This document shows positions 1 to 8,149 of a stretch of DNA of 48,610 nucleotides, in pieces (within the stretch, counting starts at the first letter, position 1; each line of letters opens with the position of its first letter). This stretch comes from a virus. The stretch is taken from IMG/VR virus record IMGVR_UViG_3300025109_002786, positions 1 through 48,610 of that record, one strand, 5' to 3'. Both the position numbers and the translations under genes were made by a program. The notes under the pieces were generated by a model. That model did no database searches. It worked only from the letters and a program-made list of their open reading frames with translations, and had not been told where the DNA came from.

Positions 1-309
1 TGGGACTCTCGGCGAAAGGCCGAAAAGATAGTAACATATCAGTTAACCCTCTATAAACACTTTTTCTGTCAAAAACACAAAATTGACCCAAAAAATGTAG
101 AAACTCACTTTGCATTGTTAAAAAGAACGGCCAAAAAAGACCGCGTGGAGATATTTAGAGTAACGAGCGGAAAGAAAAAAACTGAAAACGCTCTTAAACT
201 TTTATACCAAGCGATTTATAATATCTCTAAAAGGATAAGTATTAAAAACAGGCTTTCTTGTTTTAAACCTTATCCTTGTAAGCTGTATAAAACCGAACAC
301 TGCCCGTAA
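1..309 (+). CDS. PD-(D/E)XK-type nuclease, C-terminal fragment (5' end outside window)
   Basis: Frame 1 is open from the first base to the TAA at 307-309, giving about 102 codons with no credible start, so this is the 3' end of a gene entering from the left. The internal TTG at 115 is not a convincing start because the frame continues upstream without a stop. The fragment is basic, reads like the end of a RecB/Cas4-like nuclease found in T4-like phages, and finishes with clustered cysteines (RLSCFKPYPC then EHCP). In Cas4/AddB-type nucleases a C-terminal cysteine trio helps hold a [4Fe-4S] cluster. The catalytic D/E-X-K core would lie outside the window, so the family call is from memory of related phage proteins plus the cysteine pattern. 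The small hairpin at 9-23 lies inside this frame and is probably not a terminator. Confidence 0.55.
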   Translation, partial: WDSRRKAEKIVTYQLTLYKHFFCQKHKIDPKNVETHFALLKRTAKKDRVEIFRVTSGKKKTENALKLLYQAIYNISKRISIKNRLSCFKPYPCKLYKTEHCP

Positions 310-318
310 AGGAATCAC

Positions 319-1569
319 ATGTCAGATAAAATTAAGATTTTCACCATTGGTGATCACCCCCTTTCTCCGTCTGGAGTTGGAACTCAGTCAAAATATATAA
401 TTGACGGAATGCTCAGGACTGGTAAATACCAGTTTGTTTCTTTTGGAGGAGCCGTCCAACATCCGAATCACGATCCACAAAAAACCGAAGAATGGGGAGA
501 GGATTGGGTTATATGGCCAATTGATGGATACGGTACCAGAGAACAAGTCCGAGCAATGGTACACCAACAGAAGCCCGATATTCTCTGGTTCATGACCGAT
601 CCACGTTTTTATGGATGGTTATGGGAGATAGAGAACGAAATAAGACCCCATGTTCCGATGGTTTACTATCATGTTTGGGATAATTACCCTTATCCCACTT
701 TTAACAGATCATATTACCTTTCGAATGATCATGTTGCTTGCATCTCAAAGGTAACTCACGATATAGTACAGACCGTAGCGCCCGAAGTAGACAGTTCTTA
801 CATTCCTCACGCTGTCGACGGTACTATCTTCAAACCACTAAATCCTCAACAAGTATCACAGATTAGAGCAGAGAAAGAAATGAGCGATAAATTTGTTTGT
901 TTTTGGAATAACCGAAACGCTAGGAGAAAGCAATCGGGCACCCTTATCTGGTGGTTTAAAAACTTTCTTGATAAAGTGGGGCACGATAAAGCAACATTAA
1001 TAATGCATACAGATGTTAAGGATGTGCACGGCCAGGATTTGGAAGCTATTATACACGAATTAAAATTAACTAATGGGGAAGTCCTTTTTTCGCGTGACAA
1101 AATTAACGCACCTGATCTTGCTATGGTTTATAACATAGCGGATTTAACAATTAATATATCTGATGCCGAGGGTTTCGGCCTTTCAACCTTGGAATCTCTG
1201 TCTTGTGCCACTCCAGTGTTAGTTAATATGACAGGAGGCCTCCAAGACCAAGTCACGGATGGAGAGAATTGGTTTGGTATCGGACTTGAGCCAAGTTCAA
1301 AGGTAGTAATTGGTTCACAACAGGTGCCTTTTATATATGAGGATCGCCTCAATGAAGAAGACTTTATCCAAGCTTTAACTAAATTATACGAGATGTCACC
1401 AAAAAACAGGACCCTTATGGGAATCGCTGGGCGCCAATGGACGCAAAAGCAATTTAATTTTGATGATTTTATTCAGCGCTGGGATGACCTTTTTACAAAA
1501 ATCTATGACGAAAAGGGCTCTTGGGATACCAGAATGAATTATCAACGATATGAAATAAGGGAATTTTAA
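319..1569 (+). CDS. Glycosyltransferase, GT4-like (GT-B fold)
   Basis: A 416-residue protein with the two-domain layout of retaining GT-B glycosyltransferases. The N-terminal part carries SPSGVGTQSKYI, the nucleotide-sugar-family glycine loop. The C-terminal part carries the GT4 E-x7-E region (DAEGFGLSTLESL followed by CATPVLVNMTGGLQD), which binds the donor nucleotide-sugar phosphates. AAAGGA sits about 6 bases before the ATG. It is the first gene of the island, directly after the nuclease fragment, and the next gene starts 2 bases after its stop, so they are probably translated together. It should act in the cytoplasm, moving a sugar onto a growing glycan; donor and acceptor cannot be inferred. 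Confidence 0.85.
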   Translation: MSDKIKIFTIGDHPLSPSGVGTQSKYIIDGMLRTGKYQFVSFGGAVQHPNHDPQKTEEWGEDWVIWPIDGYGTREQVRAMVHQQKPDILWFMTDPRFYGWLWEIENEIRPHVPMVYYHVWDNYPYPTFNRSYYLSNDHVACISKVTHDIVQTVAPEVDSSYIPHAVDGTIFKPLNPQQVSQIRAEKEMSDKFVCFWNNRNARRKQSGTLIWWFKNFLDKVGHDKATLIMHTDVKDVHGQDLEAIIHELKLTNGEVLFSRDKINAPDLAMVYNIADLTINISDAEGFGLSTLESLSCATPVLVNMTGGLQDQVTDGENWFGIGLEPSSKVVIGSQQVPFIYEDRLNEEDFIQALTKLYEMSPKNRTLMGIAGRQWTQKQFNFDDFIQRWDDLFTKIYDEKGSWDTRMNYQRYEIREF

Positions 1570-1571
1570 AA

Positions 1572-2825
1572 ATGAAAAAAAGAATTTTAGTAAGGGCCCC
1601 GGCTTTGTCGCGTTCAGGGTATGGAGAACAATCACGTTTTGCTCTGAGGGCTTTGAGATCGAGAGAAGATTTATTTGATATATTTCTCATTAATATTCCA
1701 TGGGGGAACACCGGGGAGATAAGTGGCAACGACAAAGATAGAAAGTGGATTGAAGAGTTGATATACAAGACCGTACCAAACACCAATATCCCACCTGATC
1801 TGTCTTTACAAATTACTATTCCGATCGAATTTGGAAAGATGGCACCAATAAATATTGGATATACGGCTGGTATTGAAACAACTAAAGTAGCTCCGGAGTG
1901 GTTATCTAAATCTAATGAAATGGTTGACAAAATTATTACAATCTCTAAGCATTCTAAAGCAGTTTTTGAAAATACAAAATACCGCGCGCAGAATGACCAA
2001 ACTGGAGAAGTTGTTGAAGATTATGGGCTTCAAGTTCCGATTGATGTTGTAAGCTATTCCGTTAGGAATTTTGAACCAGCTCCTGTTGATATTAAACTAT
2101 CGACTGACAAGAATTTTTTGGTTGTTTCTCAATGGGGCCCACGTAAAAATTTAGAAAACACTATCAAATGGTTTGTTGAGGAATTTAGAGAGGACGAAGA
2201 TGTTGGTTTAATATTAAAAACAAATACGGTGGCCGAGAGTATTATCGATCGCGAACTTACCACCAAACGATTGGATGGTTTACTTAGTCATTGTGGGGAG
2301 AAGAAATGTAAGGTATATTTGGTCCACGGAGATTTATCACCCGAAGAGTTAACGTGGTTCTATCAGCATCCCACGATGAAAGCTCTTATTAATATCGGCC
2401 ACGGCGAAGGCTTCGGGTTGCCACTTTTTGAGGCGGCCTATAACGGGCTTCCCCTTGTTACGATCACTTGGAGCGGACAAATGGATTTTATTTGCAAGCC
2501 AAATAAGAAAGGTAAGCAGGTTCCCCTTGTCGCTCGTGTAGATTATGATTTACAACCTGTACAAGAAGAGGCTGTTTGGCCCGGCGTTGTAATAAAAGAA
2601 TCGTCGTGGGCGTATGCCAGAGAGACTTCTTATAAGCGAGCAATTCGAGAGATATTAGAAAAAGAAACTCATTGCAAGAAGAGAGCGTTAGTACTACAGA
2701 AACATATTTTAAAAACTTTTACAGAAGAGGCCGCCATTAATACTTTTGTAGATTTGCTTTTTACTAAAGAAGAGTTAGATATAACCAACCAAATAGAAGA
2801 GATGTTTAAAGATCTAAGTGTTTAA
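1572..2825 (+). CDS. Glycosyltransferase, GT4-like
   Basis: A 417-residue GT-B enzyme related in layout to the preceding gene. It opens with ILVRAPALSRSGYGEQSRFA, a typical N-terminal glycine loop. It has VVSQWGPRKNLENTIKWF in the middle, the start of the donor-binding domain, and GHGEGFGLPLFEAAYNGLP as the E-x7-E donor motif. Length is normal for the family. Start chosen at the ATG just after the upstream stop. Two similar enzymes in tandem suggest two successive sugar additions or an old duplication, although they are clearly divergent. Specificity is unknown. Confidence 0.85.
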   Translation: MKKRILVRAPALSRSGYGEQSRFALRALRSREDLFDIFLINIPWGNTGEISGNDKDRKWIEELIYKTVPNTNIPPDLSLQITIPIEFGKMAPINIGYTAGIETTKVAPEWLSKSNEMVDKIITISKHSKAVFENTKYRAQNDQTGEVVEDYGLQVPIDVVSYSVRNFEPAPVDIKLSTDKNFLVVSQWGPRKNLENTIKWFVEEFREDEDVGLILKTNTVAESIIDRELTTKRLDGLLSHCGEKKCKVYLVHGDLSPEELTWFYQHPTMKALINIGHGEGFGLPLFEAAYNGLPLVTITWSGQMDFICKPNKKGKQVPLVARVDYDLQPVQEEAVWPGVVIKESSWAYARETSYKRAIREILEKETHCKKRALVLQKHILKTFTEEAAINTFVDLLFTKEELDITNQIEEMFKDLSV

Positions 2826-2828
2826 GGC

Positions 2829-3680
2829 ATGTTTTTTGTTTCTGACCTGTTTATAGATAAGCATACGGGGGGTGCCGAACTTACTTCCGAGGCGATAATC
2901 CAGGCATCGTATTGCGATGTTAAAAAAATTGAAAGTAGCACTGTAACAATTGAGTTGTTAGAAGCCAATAAAGATGAATATTGGATTTTTGGCAATATGA
3001 CAATGGTACCACGAGAAGCGCTGTTTTACGCCGCTGAACATTTGAATTATTCTGTTTTAGAATATGATTATAAGTACTGTAAATATCGCTCCCCTGAAAA
3101 ACATATCTTGGGTGGTGAAACGAAATGTGAGTGTCATACACAGTATTGTGGAAAATTTATTGCTGTATTTTATTCAAAAGCAAAATCTTTGTGGTTTATG
3201 TCTGAAAAACAAAAAGAACACTATGAAAAAATATTTCCATTTCTAGAAAATCAGAATTCTTTTGTATTAAGCTCTGTTTTTGATGGCGATACTTTAAACT
3301 TTATAAAGAACCTTAAAATAAAGAAAAATAACAAGTGGCTTATTGTGCATACGGGATCGTGGGTCAAAGGAACCGACGCAGCCATCAAATATGCGCAAGA
3401 GCACAATTTAAAATATTTTGTGGCCGAGAACCTGTCTTATGAAAAAATGTTAGAGGCGCTAGCTTCCTCTCGTGGTCTTATATTTTTACCGCTAGGAAAG
3501 GACACCTGTCCGAGACTTGTAACTGAGGCAAAGCTCTTGGGGTGTGAATTAATAATAAACGAAAAGGTACAACACGCTACAGAGGAGTGGTTTTCTACCA
3601 AAGAAAGTATTTATGAATATTTGGCTTCGCGCACGACATTTTTTTGGGATGAAATAAAGAGGAAAAACATAGGTGTATAG
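2829..3680 (+). CDS. Glycosyltransferase-like protein (short GT-B/GT4 type)
   Basis: A 283-residue protein starting MFFVSDLFIDKHTGGAE; the HTGGAE loop is typical of the N-terminus of GT4-type transferases. The later part has HTGSWVKGTDAAIKYA and LIFLPLGKDTCPRLVTEAKLLG, which matches the donor-binding end of short phage and capsule glycosyltransferases. It is about 100 residues shorter than the two genes before it. It contains a cysteine-rich middle (KYCKYRS, CECHTQYCGK near residues 82-110) that could bind a metal, an odd feature for this family. It overlaps the next gene by 8 bases. Likely adds a sugar during glycan assembly; the specificity is not visible. Confidence 0.65.
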   Translation: MFFVSDLFIDKHTGGAELTSEAIIQASYCDVKKIESSTVTIELLEANKDEYWIFGNMTMVPREALFYAAEHLNYSVLEYDYKYCKYRSPEKHILGGETKCECHTQYCGKFIAVFYSKAKSLWFMSEKQKEHYEKIFPFLENQNSFVLSSVFDGDTLNFIKNLKIKKNNKWLIVHTGSWVKGTDAAIKYAQEHNLKYFVAENLSYEKMLEALASSRGLIFLPLGKDTCPRLVTEAKLLGCELIINEKVQHATEEWFSTKESIYEYLASRTTFFWDEIKRKNIGV

Positions 3681-4614
3681 GATTTTAATTACGGGAGGAG
3701 GAGGGTTTTTAGGAAAGAGCTTGGTTAACTTTCTATTAAGAGAAACCAATTATGAAATAATATCGATGATTCGGTCTCCCCCTGGCGACCCTTTTGGTTC
3801 ACATAATAGAGTAAAAATTATATATCATGATTTAAGAGAGCCTATAGGAAAGAGTTGTTCTGAAAAAATTGGGAAAATTGATTATATAGTTCATTTTGCT
3901 GCAGCGACTGACGTTAAAAAAAGTGTAGCAGATCCTATGAGTTTTGTACTGGATAATGTTGTTGGAACAACAAACCTATTAGAATTCGCTTTAACCAACC
4001 TAGGACATCTGAAACAGTTTCTATATTTTAGTACTGCAGAAGTCTTCGGCAGAAACCCCCGTGGGGTTGTATCGAAAGAAGATGACACACCGACATCTTA
4101 TAGTCCCTATGCAGCTACAAAAATAGGCGCCCAAGAACTCTGTGCCTCTTATGAGAGAACTTTTAAATTACCAGTAGTGATTGCCTATGCAATGAATGTT
4201 TTCGGGCCCCATCAATCACAAGAAAAATTTATACCACTTATTATTGAAAAAATACAGAAAGAGGAAACAGTTCTGATACAATTAAATGCTGCGGGCACAA
4301 CTCCGAATAGGAGAAATTATTTACATGTTGATGACCTGTGTGACGCGATATTGTTTTTGAGTCGCAATGGTAGTTCGGGTGAAAAATATAATATTGCCGC
4401 AGCAGAAGAAAGTAATAATTTAAAGATTGCGCAGCTGATATCCAAACTGTTAGATAAGAAACTAAATTATCAGTTGGTAGAGCAAAAAGAAAATTCCCTT
4501 GCTTTGCCACAACTAAGCGGAGAAAAGTTGCAAAGCTTGGGGTGGCATCAGAAAAAAACTCTCGAAGGGGGCTTAAGAGAGTTAATAGAGTGGACACAAG
4601 GGGAAGCCATATGA
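3673..4614 (+). CDS. NAD-dependent sugar-nucleotide epimerase/dehydratase (extended SDR)
   Basis: A 313-residue extended short-chain dehydrogenase. The Rossmann glycine motif ITGGGGFLG is at residues 5-13. HFAAATDVKKS lies near the NAD-binding loop, STAEVFG is the catalytic Ser/Thr strand, and YSPYAATK supplies the YxxxK pair. The GTG start at 3673 lies inside the end of the previous gene and gives the expected N-terminus directly. STAE rather than STDE argues for an epimerase or decarboxylase rather than a classical 4,6-dehydratase, though it might still supply a 4-keto sugar for the RfbH-like enzyme at 6117. The substrate is probably an NDP-hexose; the exact sugar is not determined. Confidence 0.85.
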   Translation: MYRILITGGGGFLGKSLVNFLLRETNYEIISMIRSPPGDPFGSHNRVKIIYHDLREPIGKSCSEKIGKIDYIVHFAAATDVKKSVADPMSFVLDNVVGTTNLLEFALTNLGHLKQFLYFSTAEVFGRNPRGVVSKEDDTPTSYSPYAATKIGAQELCASYERTFKLPVVIAYAMNVFGPHQSQEKFIPLIIEKIQKEETVLIQLNAAGTTPNRRNYLHVDDLCDAILFLSRNGSSGEKYNIAAAEESNNLKIAQLISKLLDKKLNYQLVEQKENSLALPQLSGEKLQSLGWHQKKTLEGGLRELIEWTQGEAI

Positions 4615-5357
4615 TTCATTTTAAAATTATTGTTCCTTCGTACAATAATGAAAAGTGGTTGCGTGCATGTTTGGGGAGCGTCAAATTACAAAATTATGAT
4701 AACTATCAGTGCATAGTTGTGGATGATTGTTCGACAGATAAAAGTGTTGAAACAATAGAACAAGAAATTGGCGAAGATTCCAAATTTATGTTTATAAAGA
4801 ATGAAGAGCGGAAGTTGGCACTAAGAAATATCTATGAAGCGATTGAGCGCTCTAATCCCGATAAAGAGGATGTAATAATTACTTTGGATGGAGACGACTG
4901 GTTTGCTACCAAGAATACACTAGAAATATTAAATACTAGGTATGAAGAATCAGATTGTTGGCTAACTTATGGGAGCTACATGGAATATCCATCTAAAAAT
5001 CGAGGAAAGTTTTCTCGAGAAATACCAAAAGAAATAATTGATTCCAACACCTTTCGTGAATCAGAGTGGATGAGTTCTCACATGAGGACATTTAAATACA
5101 AGTTATGGAAAAAAATTAAAAAGGAAGACTTTTTGGAAGAAGACGGGAGATTCTGTGATGGGGCTTGGGACATGATATTCATGTTTCCAATGTTGGAGAT
5201 GGCGGCTCATCGAAGTAAATTCATCAAAGACATATTGTATGTATATAATAGGAATAACCCACTGAATGAAGATAAAGTGGACCACCCAAAGTTATACCGA
5301 TCCGAAATGAAAATAAGAAACAAAGTAAAATACGGGAAACTACATGATGATATCTAG
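4611..5357 (+). CDS. Glycosyltransferase family 2
   Basis: A 248-residue GT-A enzyme. It begins HFKIIVPSYNNEKWLRACL, the classic GT2 opening. It has VVDDCSTDKS for nucleotide binding, and TLDGDDWF supplies the metal-binding DxD-type motif. The frame can be extended upstream to 4542. However, the ATG at 4611 forms an ATGA overlap with the preceding stop and starts exactly at the domain, so it is preferred. It probably transfers a sugar in the cytoplasm as part of glycan assembly. The last residues overlap the fucosyltransferase-like gene that follows, which suggests coupled translation. Confidence 0.85.
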   Translation: MIHFKIIVPSYNNEKWLRACLGSVKLQNYDNYQCIVVDDCSTDKSVETIEQEIGEDSKFMFIKNEERKLALRNIYEAIERSNPDKEDVIITLDGDDWFATKNTLEILNTRYEESDCWLTYGSYMEYPSKNRGKFSREIPKEIIDSNTFRESEWMSSHMRTFKYKLWKKIKKEDFLEEDGRFCDGAWDMIFMFPMLEMAAHRSKFIKDILYVYNRNNPLNEDKVDHPKLYRSEMKIRNKVKYGKLHDDI

Positions 5358-6120
5358 CTATTTGCAAGGAGGTCTCGGAAATCAGCTATTCCAAATAGCA
5401 GCTGCAATCTCTACCGGGATTGATAACAATACTGCGCCCGCGTTTAATGTGGAAAATCATCATTTACCAAACCAAGGGAGAGAGTGTCACAATTATTTGG
5501 AAACAATTTTTAGGAATCTTTATTTTTCTTCCAGTTTACCTATAAAGAATCTTTATCAAGAACCATATTTTCATCATACTCCAATAGAATATGTACCCGA
5601 CATGTGCTTGGTTGGATATTTTCAATCAGAGAAATATTTTGAAAAAAATGGAGATGTCATTAGGGAGTTATTTGCTATTGACGAGAAAACTAAAGCCTCT
5701 ATAAATGAAAAATACGGAGAACTATTGAAGAATGAAACCGTTGCAGTACATGTTCGACGAGGGGACTACCTAAAATATAGTCATATGCATCCTCCGTGCG
5801 AGCTTGATTATTATAAGCAGGCGATGGATAATTTTTCAAAAGACGCCACTTACTTATTCTTCAGTGATGACATTGGCTGGTGCAAAGAAAATTTTATTCA
5901 TGAAAACTATATTTTTATAGAAGGAAATGAAGATATTTTAGATTTCTATTTGATATCTGAGTGTAAAAATGTTATACTTTCAAATAGCAGCTTTAGTTGG
6001 TGGGGAGCGTGGTTAAACGAAGGGGGTAAAAATTTGATTATTGCTCCTAAAAAATGGTTTGGCCCAGAAAGTATCCATGATACAAAAGATTTAATTCCCG
6101 CAAGGTGGAAAGTAATATGA
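5344..6120 (+). CDS. Alpha-1,2-fucosyltransferase-like protein (GT11)
   Basis: A 258-residue protein with the GT11 signatures in order: LQGGLGNQLFQIAAA at the N-terminus, VAVHVRRGDYLK in the middle (the HxRRxDY box that binds GDP-fucose), YLFFSDDIGWCK, and ILSNSSFSWWGAWL near the C-terminus. Family members transfer L-fucose from GDP-fucose, usually in alpha-1,2 linkage. This fits the presence of Gmd and Fcl at 23136-25027, which would make that donor. Length is slightly short but complete. It overlaps genes on both sides. The linkage and the acceptor are inferred from the family only. Confidence 0.85.
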   Translation: MMISSYLQGGLGNQLFQIAAAISTGIDNNTAPAFNVENHHLPNQGRECHNYLETIFRNLYFSSSLPIKNLYQEPYFHHTPIEYVPDMCLVGYFQSEKYFEKNGDVIRELFAIDEKTKASINEKYGELLKNETVAVHVRRGDYLKYSHMHPPCELDYYKQAMDNFSKDATYLFFSDDIGWCKENFIHENYIFIEGNEDILDFYLISECKNVILSNSSFSWWGAWLNEGGKNLIIAPKKWFGPESIHDTKDLIPARWKVI

Positions 6121-7457
6121 TAGATGATGAATTAGAAGAAATATTATCTTTAGTTGACAAATATATTAAAAATAAGGATGCGGCTAAAACGTGGACTGCG
6201 GGCAAAGACTGGATATATTACGCCGGCCCGTATTTTAATAGTGATGAGTATACTAGCGGAATTAGGACATTTTTGAAGGGCTGGCTCGTTCTGGGAAAAG
6301 AGGGCGCCCAATTTGAGAAAAGATTTTCTAAAATCTTAGGAAAGGAATATGGCTTACTAACCAATAGTGGTTCAAGCGCTAATCTGCTTATGATGGCGGC
6401 CCTCAAGTCTAAAAAACTTAATAACTTTCCAGAAGGGACAAAAGTACTTACTCCTATAGCGGGGTTTCCCACCACAATCAACCCCATTTTTCAGACAGGT
6501 TTCGAACCGGTTTTTGTTGATGTGGAACTCCCAAGTCTCAACTTGAATATCGACCAGGCTGAAGAAGCTTTGCGGAAGCATGATATTAAAATCATAACGT
6601 TTGCCCACGTTTTAGGAAATCCTCCGAATATGGATCGAATAATGGAGCTCGTTAAAAAATATAATTTGATTCTTTTGGAGGATTGTTGTGACGCCATGGC
6701 TGGCACCTATGATAATCAGCCGCTAGGATCTTTTGGCGATATGGCTACTTGTTCTTTTTATCCTGCACACCATATTACGATGGGAGAGGGAGGATTTATT
6801 GCGGTGAAAGACAAGCTCCAAGAAAAAGTAGTCAGAAGCTTCAGAGATTGGGGGCGCGGCTGCTATTGTGTAGGGGAAAAGGCCAGCATAAGTAAGTGTG
6901 GCGCCTGTGGTAAGAGGTTCTCGTGCTGGTTAAAATCTTTGCCAACTAAAGTTTTTGATCACAAGTATGTTTACGAAGAGATAGGGTATAATCTAAAGCC
7001 GATTGAGTTCCAGGCCGCCCTCGGCCTGGCACAGTTAGGGAAAATTGATACTATCAAAACTTTACGTAATAATAACTTTAACAATCTATACAATATTTTT
7101 AAAAAGTATGAGGAGTTTTTCTATCTGCCAGAGGCAACTCCAAAATCGGATCCTAACTGGTTTGCATTTCCTTTGACGATTAGGGATAACAGATTATTTA
7201 CTCGAGAAGAGATTACTACATTTTTAGAATCTAAAAAGATACAAACTAGAACTTATTTTGCAGGCAACATTATGCTTCAACCGGCCTATTCCCATTTAAT
7301 TGATACTGAAAAAATTATTAAAGAATATCCTGTAGCGGGGAAAGTTACGACCGATACTTTTTTCCTTGGCACGGCGCCGGTTATAACCGAAGAGAAGATT
7401 AATTATATTGGAGAGATGGTAGATCTGTTCATGGGAGGCAAAGAAGGATGTTCGTGA
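6117..7457 (+). CDS. rfbH: RfbH/E1-type NDP-4-keto-6-deoxyhexose 3-dehydrase (PLP, [2Fe-2S])
   Basis: A 446-residue DegT/DnrJ/EryC1/StrS-fold enzyme. In ordinary aminotransferases of this fold a lysine holds PLP. Here the box reads FYPAHHITMGEGG with His218 in that place, the hallmark of the 3-dehydrases E1 (RfbH/DdhC) and ColD. Cys191, Cys249 and Cys251 reproduce the C-x57-C-x-C spacing of the E1 iron-sulfur site, and Cys264 (in ACGKRF) fits as the fourth ligand after a short insertion. E1 removes the 3-hydroxyl on the way to 3,6-dideoxyhexoses, needing electrons from a reductase. The ATG at 6117 overlaps the upstream stop (ATGA) and is preferred to the GTG at 6105. No obvious CDP-glucose 4,6-dehydratase or E3 reductase is nearby; the ferredoxin at 9725 could be involved. 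Confidence 0.85.
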   Translation: MIDDELEEILSLVDKYIKNKDAAKTWTAGKDWIYYAGPYFNSDEYTSGIRTFLKGWLVLGKEGAQFEKRFSKILGKEYGLLTNSGSSANLLMMAALKSKKLNNFPEGTKVLTPIAGFPTTINPIFQTGFEPVFVDVELPSLNLNIDQAEEALRKHDIKIITFAHVLGNPPNMDRIMELVKKYNLILLEDCCDAMAGTYDNQPLGSFGDMATCSFYPAHHITMGEGGFIAVKDKLQEKVVRSFRDWGRGCYCVGEKASISKCGACGKRFSCWLKSLPTKVFDHKYVYEEIGYNLKPIEFQAALGLAQLGKIDTIKTLRNNNFNNLYNIFKKYEEFFYLPEATPKSDPNWFAFPLTIRDNRLFTREEITTFLESKKIQTRTYFAGNIMLQPAYSHLIDTEKIIKEYPVAGKVTTDTFFLGTAPVITEEKINYIGEMVDLFMGGKEGCS

Positions 7458-8149
7458 TACCGTGTAAATACACCTCAGCGCCGGCAGACATTAAGGAGAG
7501 TTACGTAGTTAAAAGCGTGGCATCAATAAGACTTCACCACCCAGACGAAAAGATATTGGTGGTTGATTCGGATTCTGATGATGTATCGTATTTAGAGCAT
7601 TTAAAGAAAATACCAAATGTAATAGCCGCAGACGCAAAGAATAAAAATTGGCTAGACGGCGCTTTATGGTATGCATACGAAAATTATCCTGCCGAAGCTT
7701 GGTATTGTGTGTTACAAGATTCAATAACCATAAAATATTCCTTTGATGAGTTTATAAATGGCGAAGAGCCTTTTTATTCACTAATGTGGTTTCCGGAAAC
7801 TATTCTTGGTCCTCGAGAATTGGAGTATTTAGACAAATTATTTGACGGGCATTTAAAAAAATATAAACCAATGCGAAGTAATTCAATTATTGGTTGTTGG
7901 GGCCCCTGCTTTCTGGCAAAGAGAGAAATTCTAGAGCGTCTTCGGGCGAATAACTTGCATTTATGTATGCCATATGATAAATTTACCTCCAATGTTAGTG
8001 AGCGCGTGTGGGGTATGTGTGTTGCATATGAGGGGATTGATATAGAACAACACACCATTGACGGCAATTTTTTAGCAATTGCTCTGCCAAGAGAGCTTTT
8101 TAATACAAAATCCAAGTATCATAATAAAATTTATGGCGGGAGGCAGTAA
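7448..8149 (+). CDS. Unknown glycan-cluster protein, possibly GT-A-like
   Basis: A 233-residue soluble protein I do not recognise with confidence. It begins MFVIPCKYTSAP and soon has ILVVDSDSDDVSYL, which resembles the nucleotide-binding strand and DxD-type acidic motif of GT-A glycosyltransferases. A later WYCVLQDSITI segment resembles the core strand of the same fold. No other diagnostic motif is visible. It overlaps the RfbH-like gene by 10 bases and touches the radical SAM gene (TAA then ATG), so it is in the same transcription unit. A sugar transferase or modifying role is an inference from fold-like motifs and context. Confidence 0.5.
   Translation: MFVIPCKYTSAPADIKESYVVKSVASIRLHHPDEKILVVDSDSDDVSYLEHLKKIPNVIAADAKNKNWLDGALWYAYENYPAEAWYCVLQDSITIKYSFDEFINGEEPFYSLMWFPETILGPRELEYLDKLFDGHLKKYKPMRSNSIIGCWGPCFLAKREILERLRANNLHLCMPYDKFTSNVSERVWGMCVAYEGIDIEQHTIDGNFLAIALPRELFNTKSKYHNKIYGGRQ

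Noticed and set aside
9-23. Hairpin TCGGC-GAAAG-GCCGA as a terminator
   Set aside because: Five-base stem without a T-run, and it lies in the open frame of the nuclease fragment.
52-59. TATAAACA as a T4-type late promoter
   Set aside because: It differs from TATAAATA, lies in a coding frame and is far from the next gene start.
115-309. A stand-alone 64-residue gene starting at TTG 115
   Set aside because: The same frame is open to the first base of the window, so it is the end of a longer gene.
1493-1930. Reverse-strand open frame of 145 codons
   Set aside because: It lies antisense to two well-supported glycosyltransferase genes and encodes no recognisable motif.
4542-4610. Upstream extension of the GT2 gene to 4542
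   Set aside because: It overlaps coding sequence of the SDR gene; ATG 4611 in an ATGA overlap starts at the domain.
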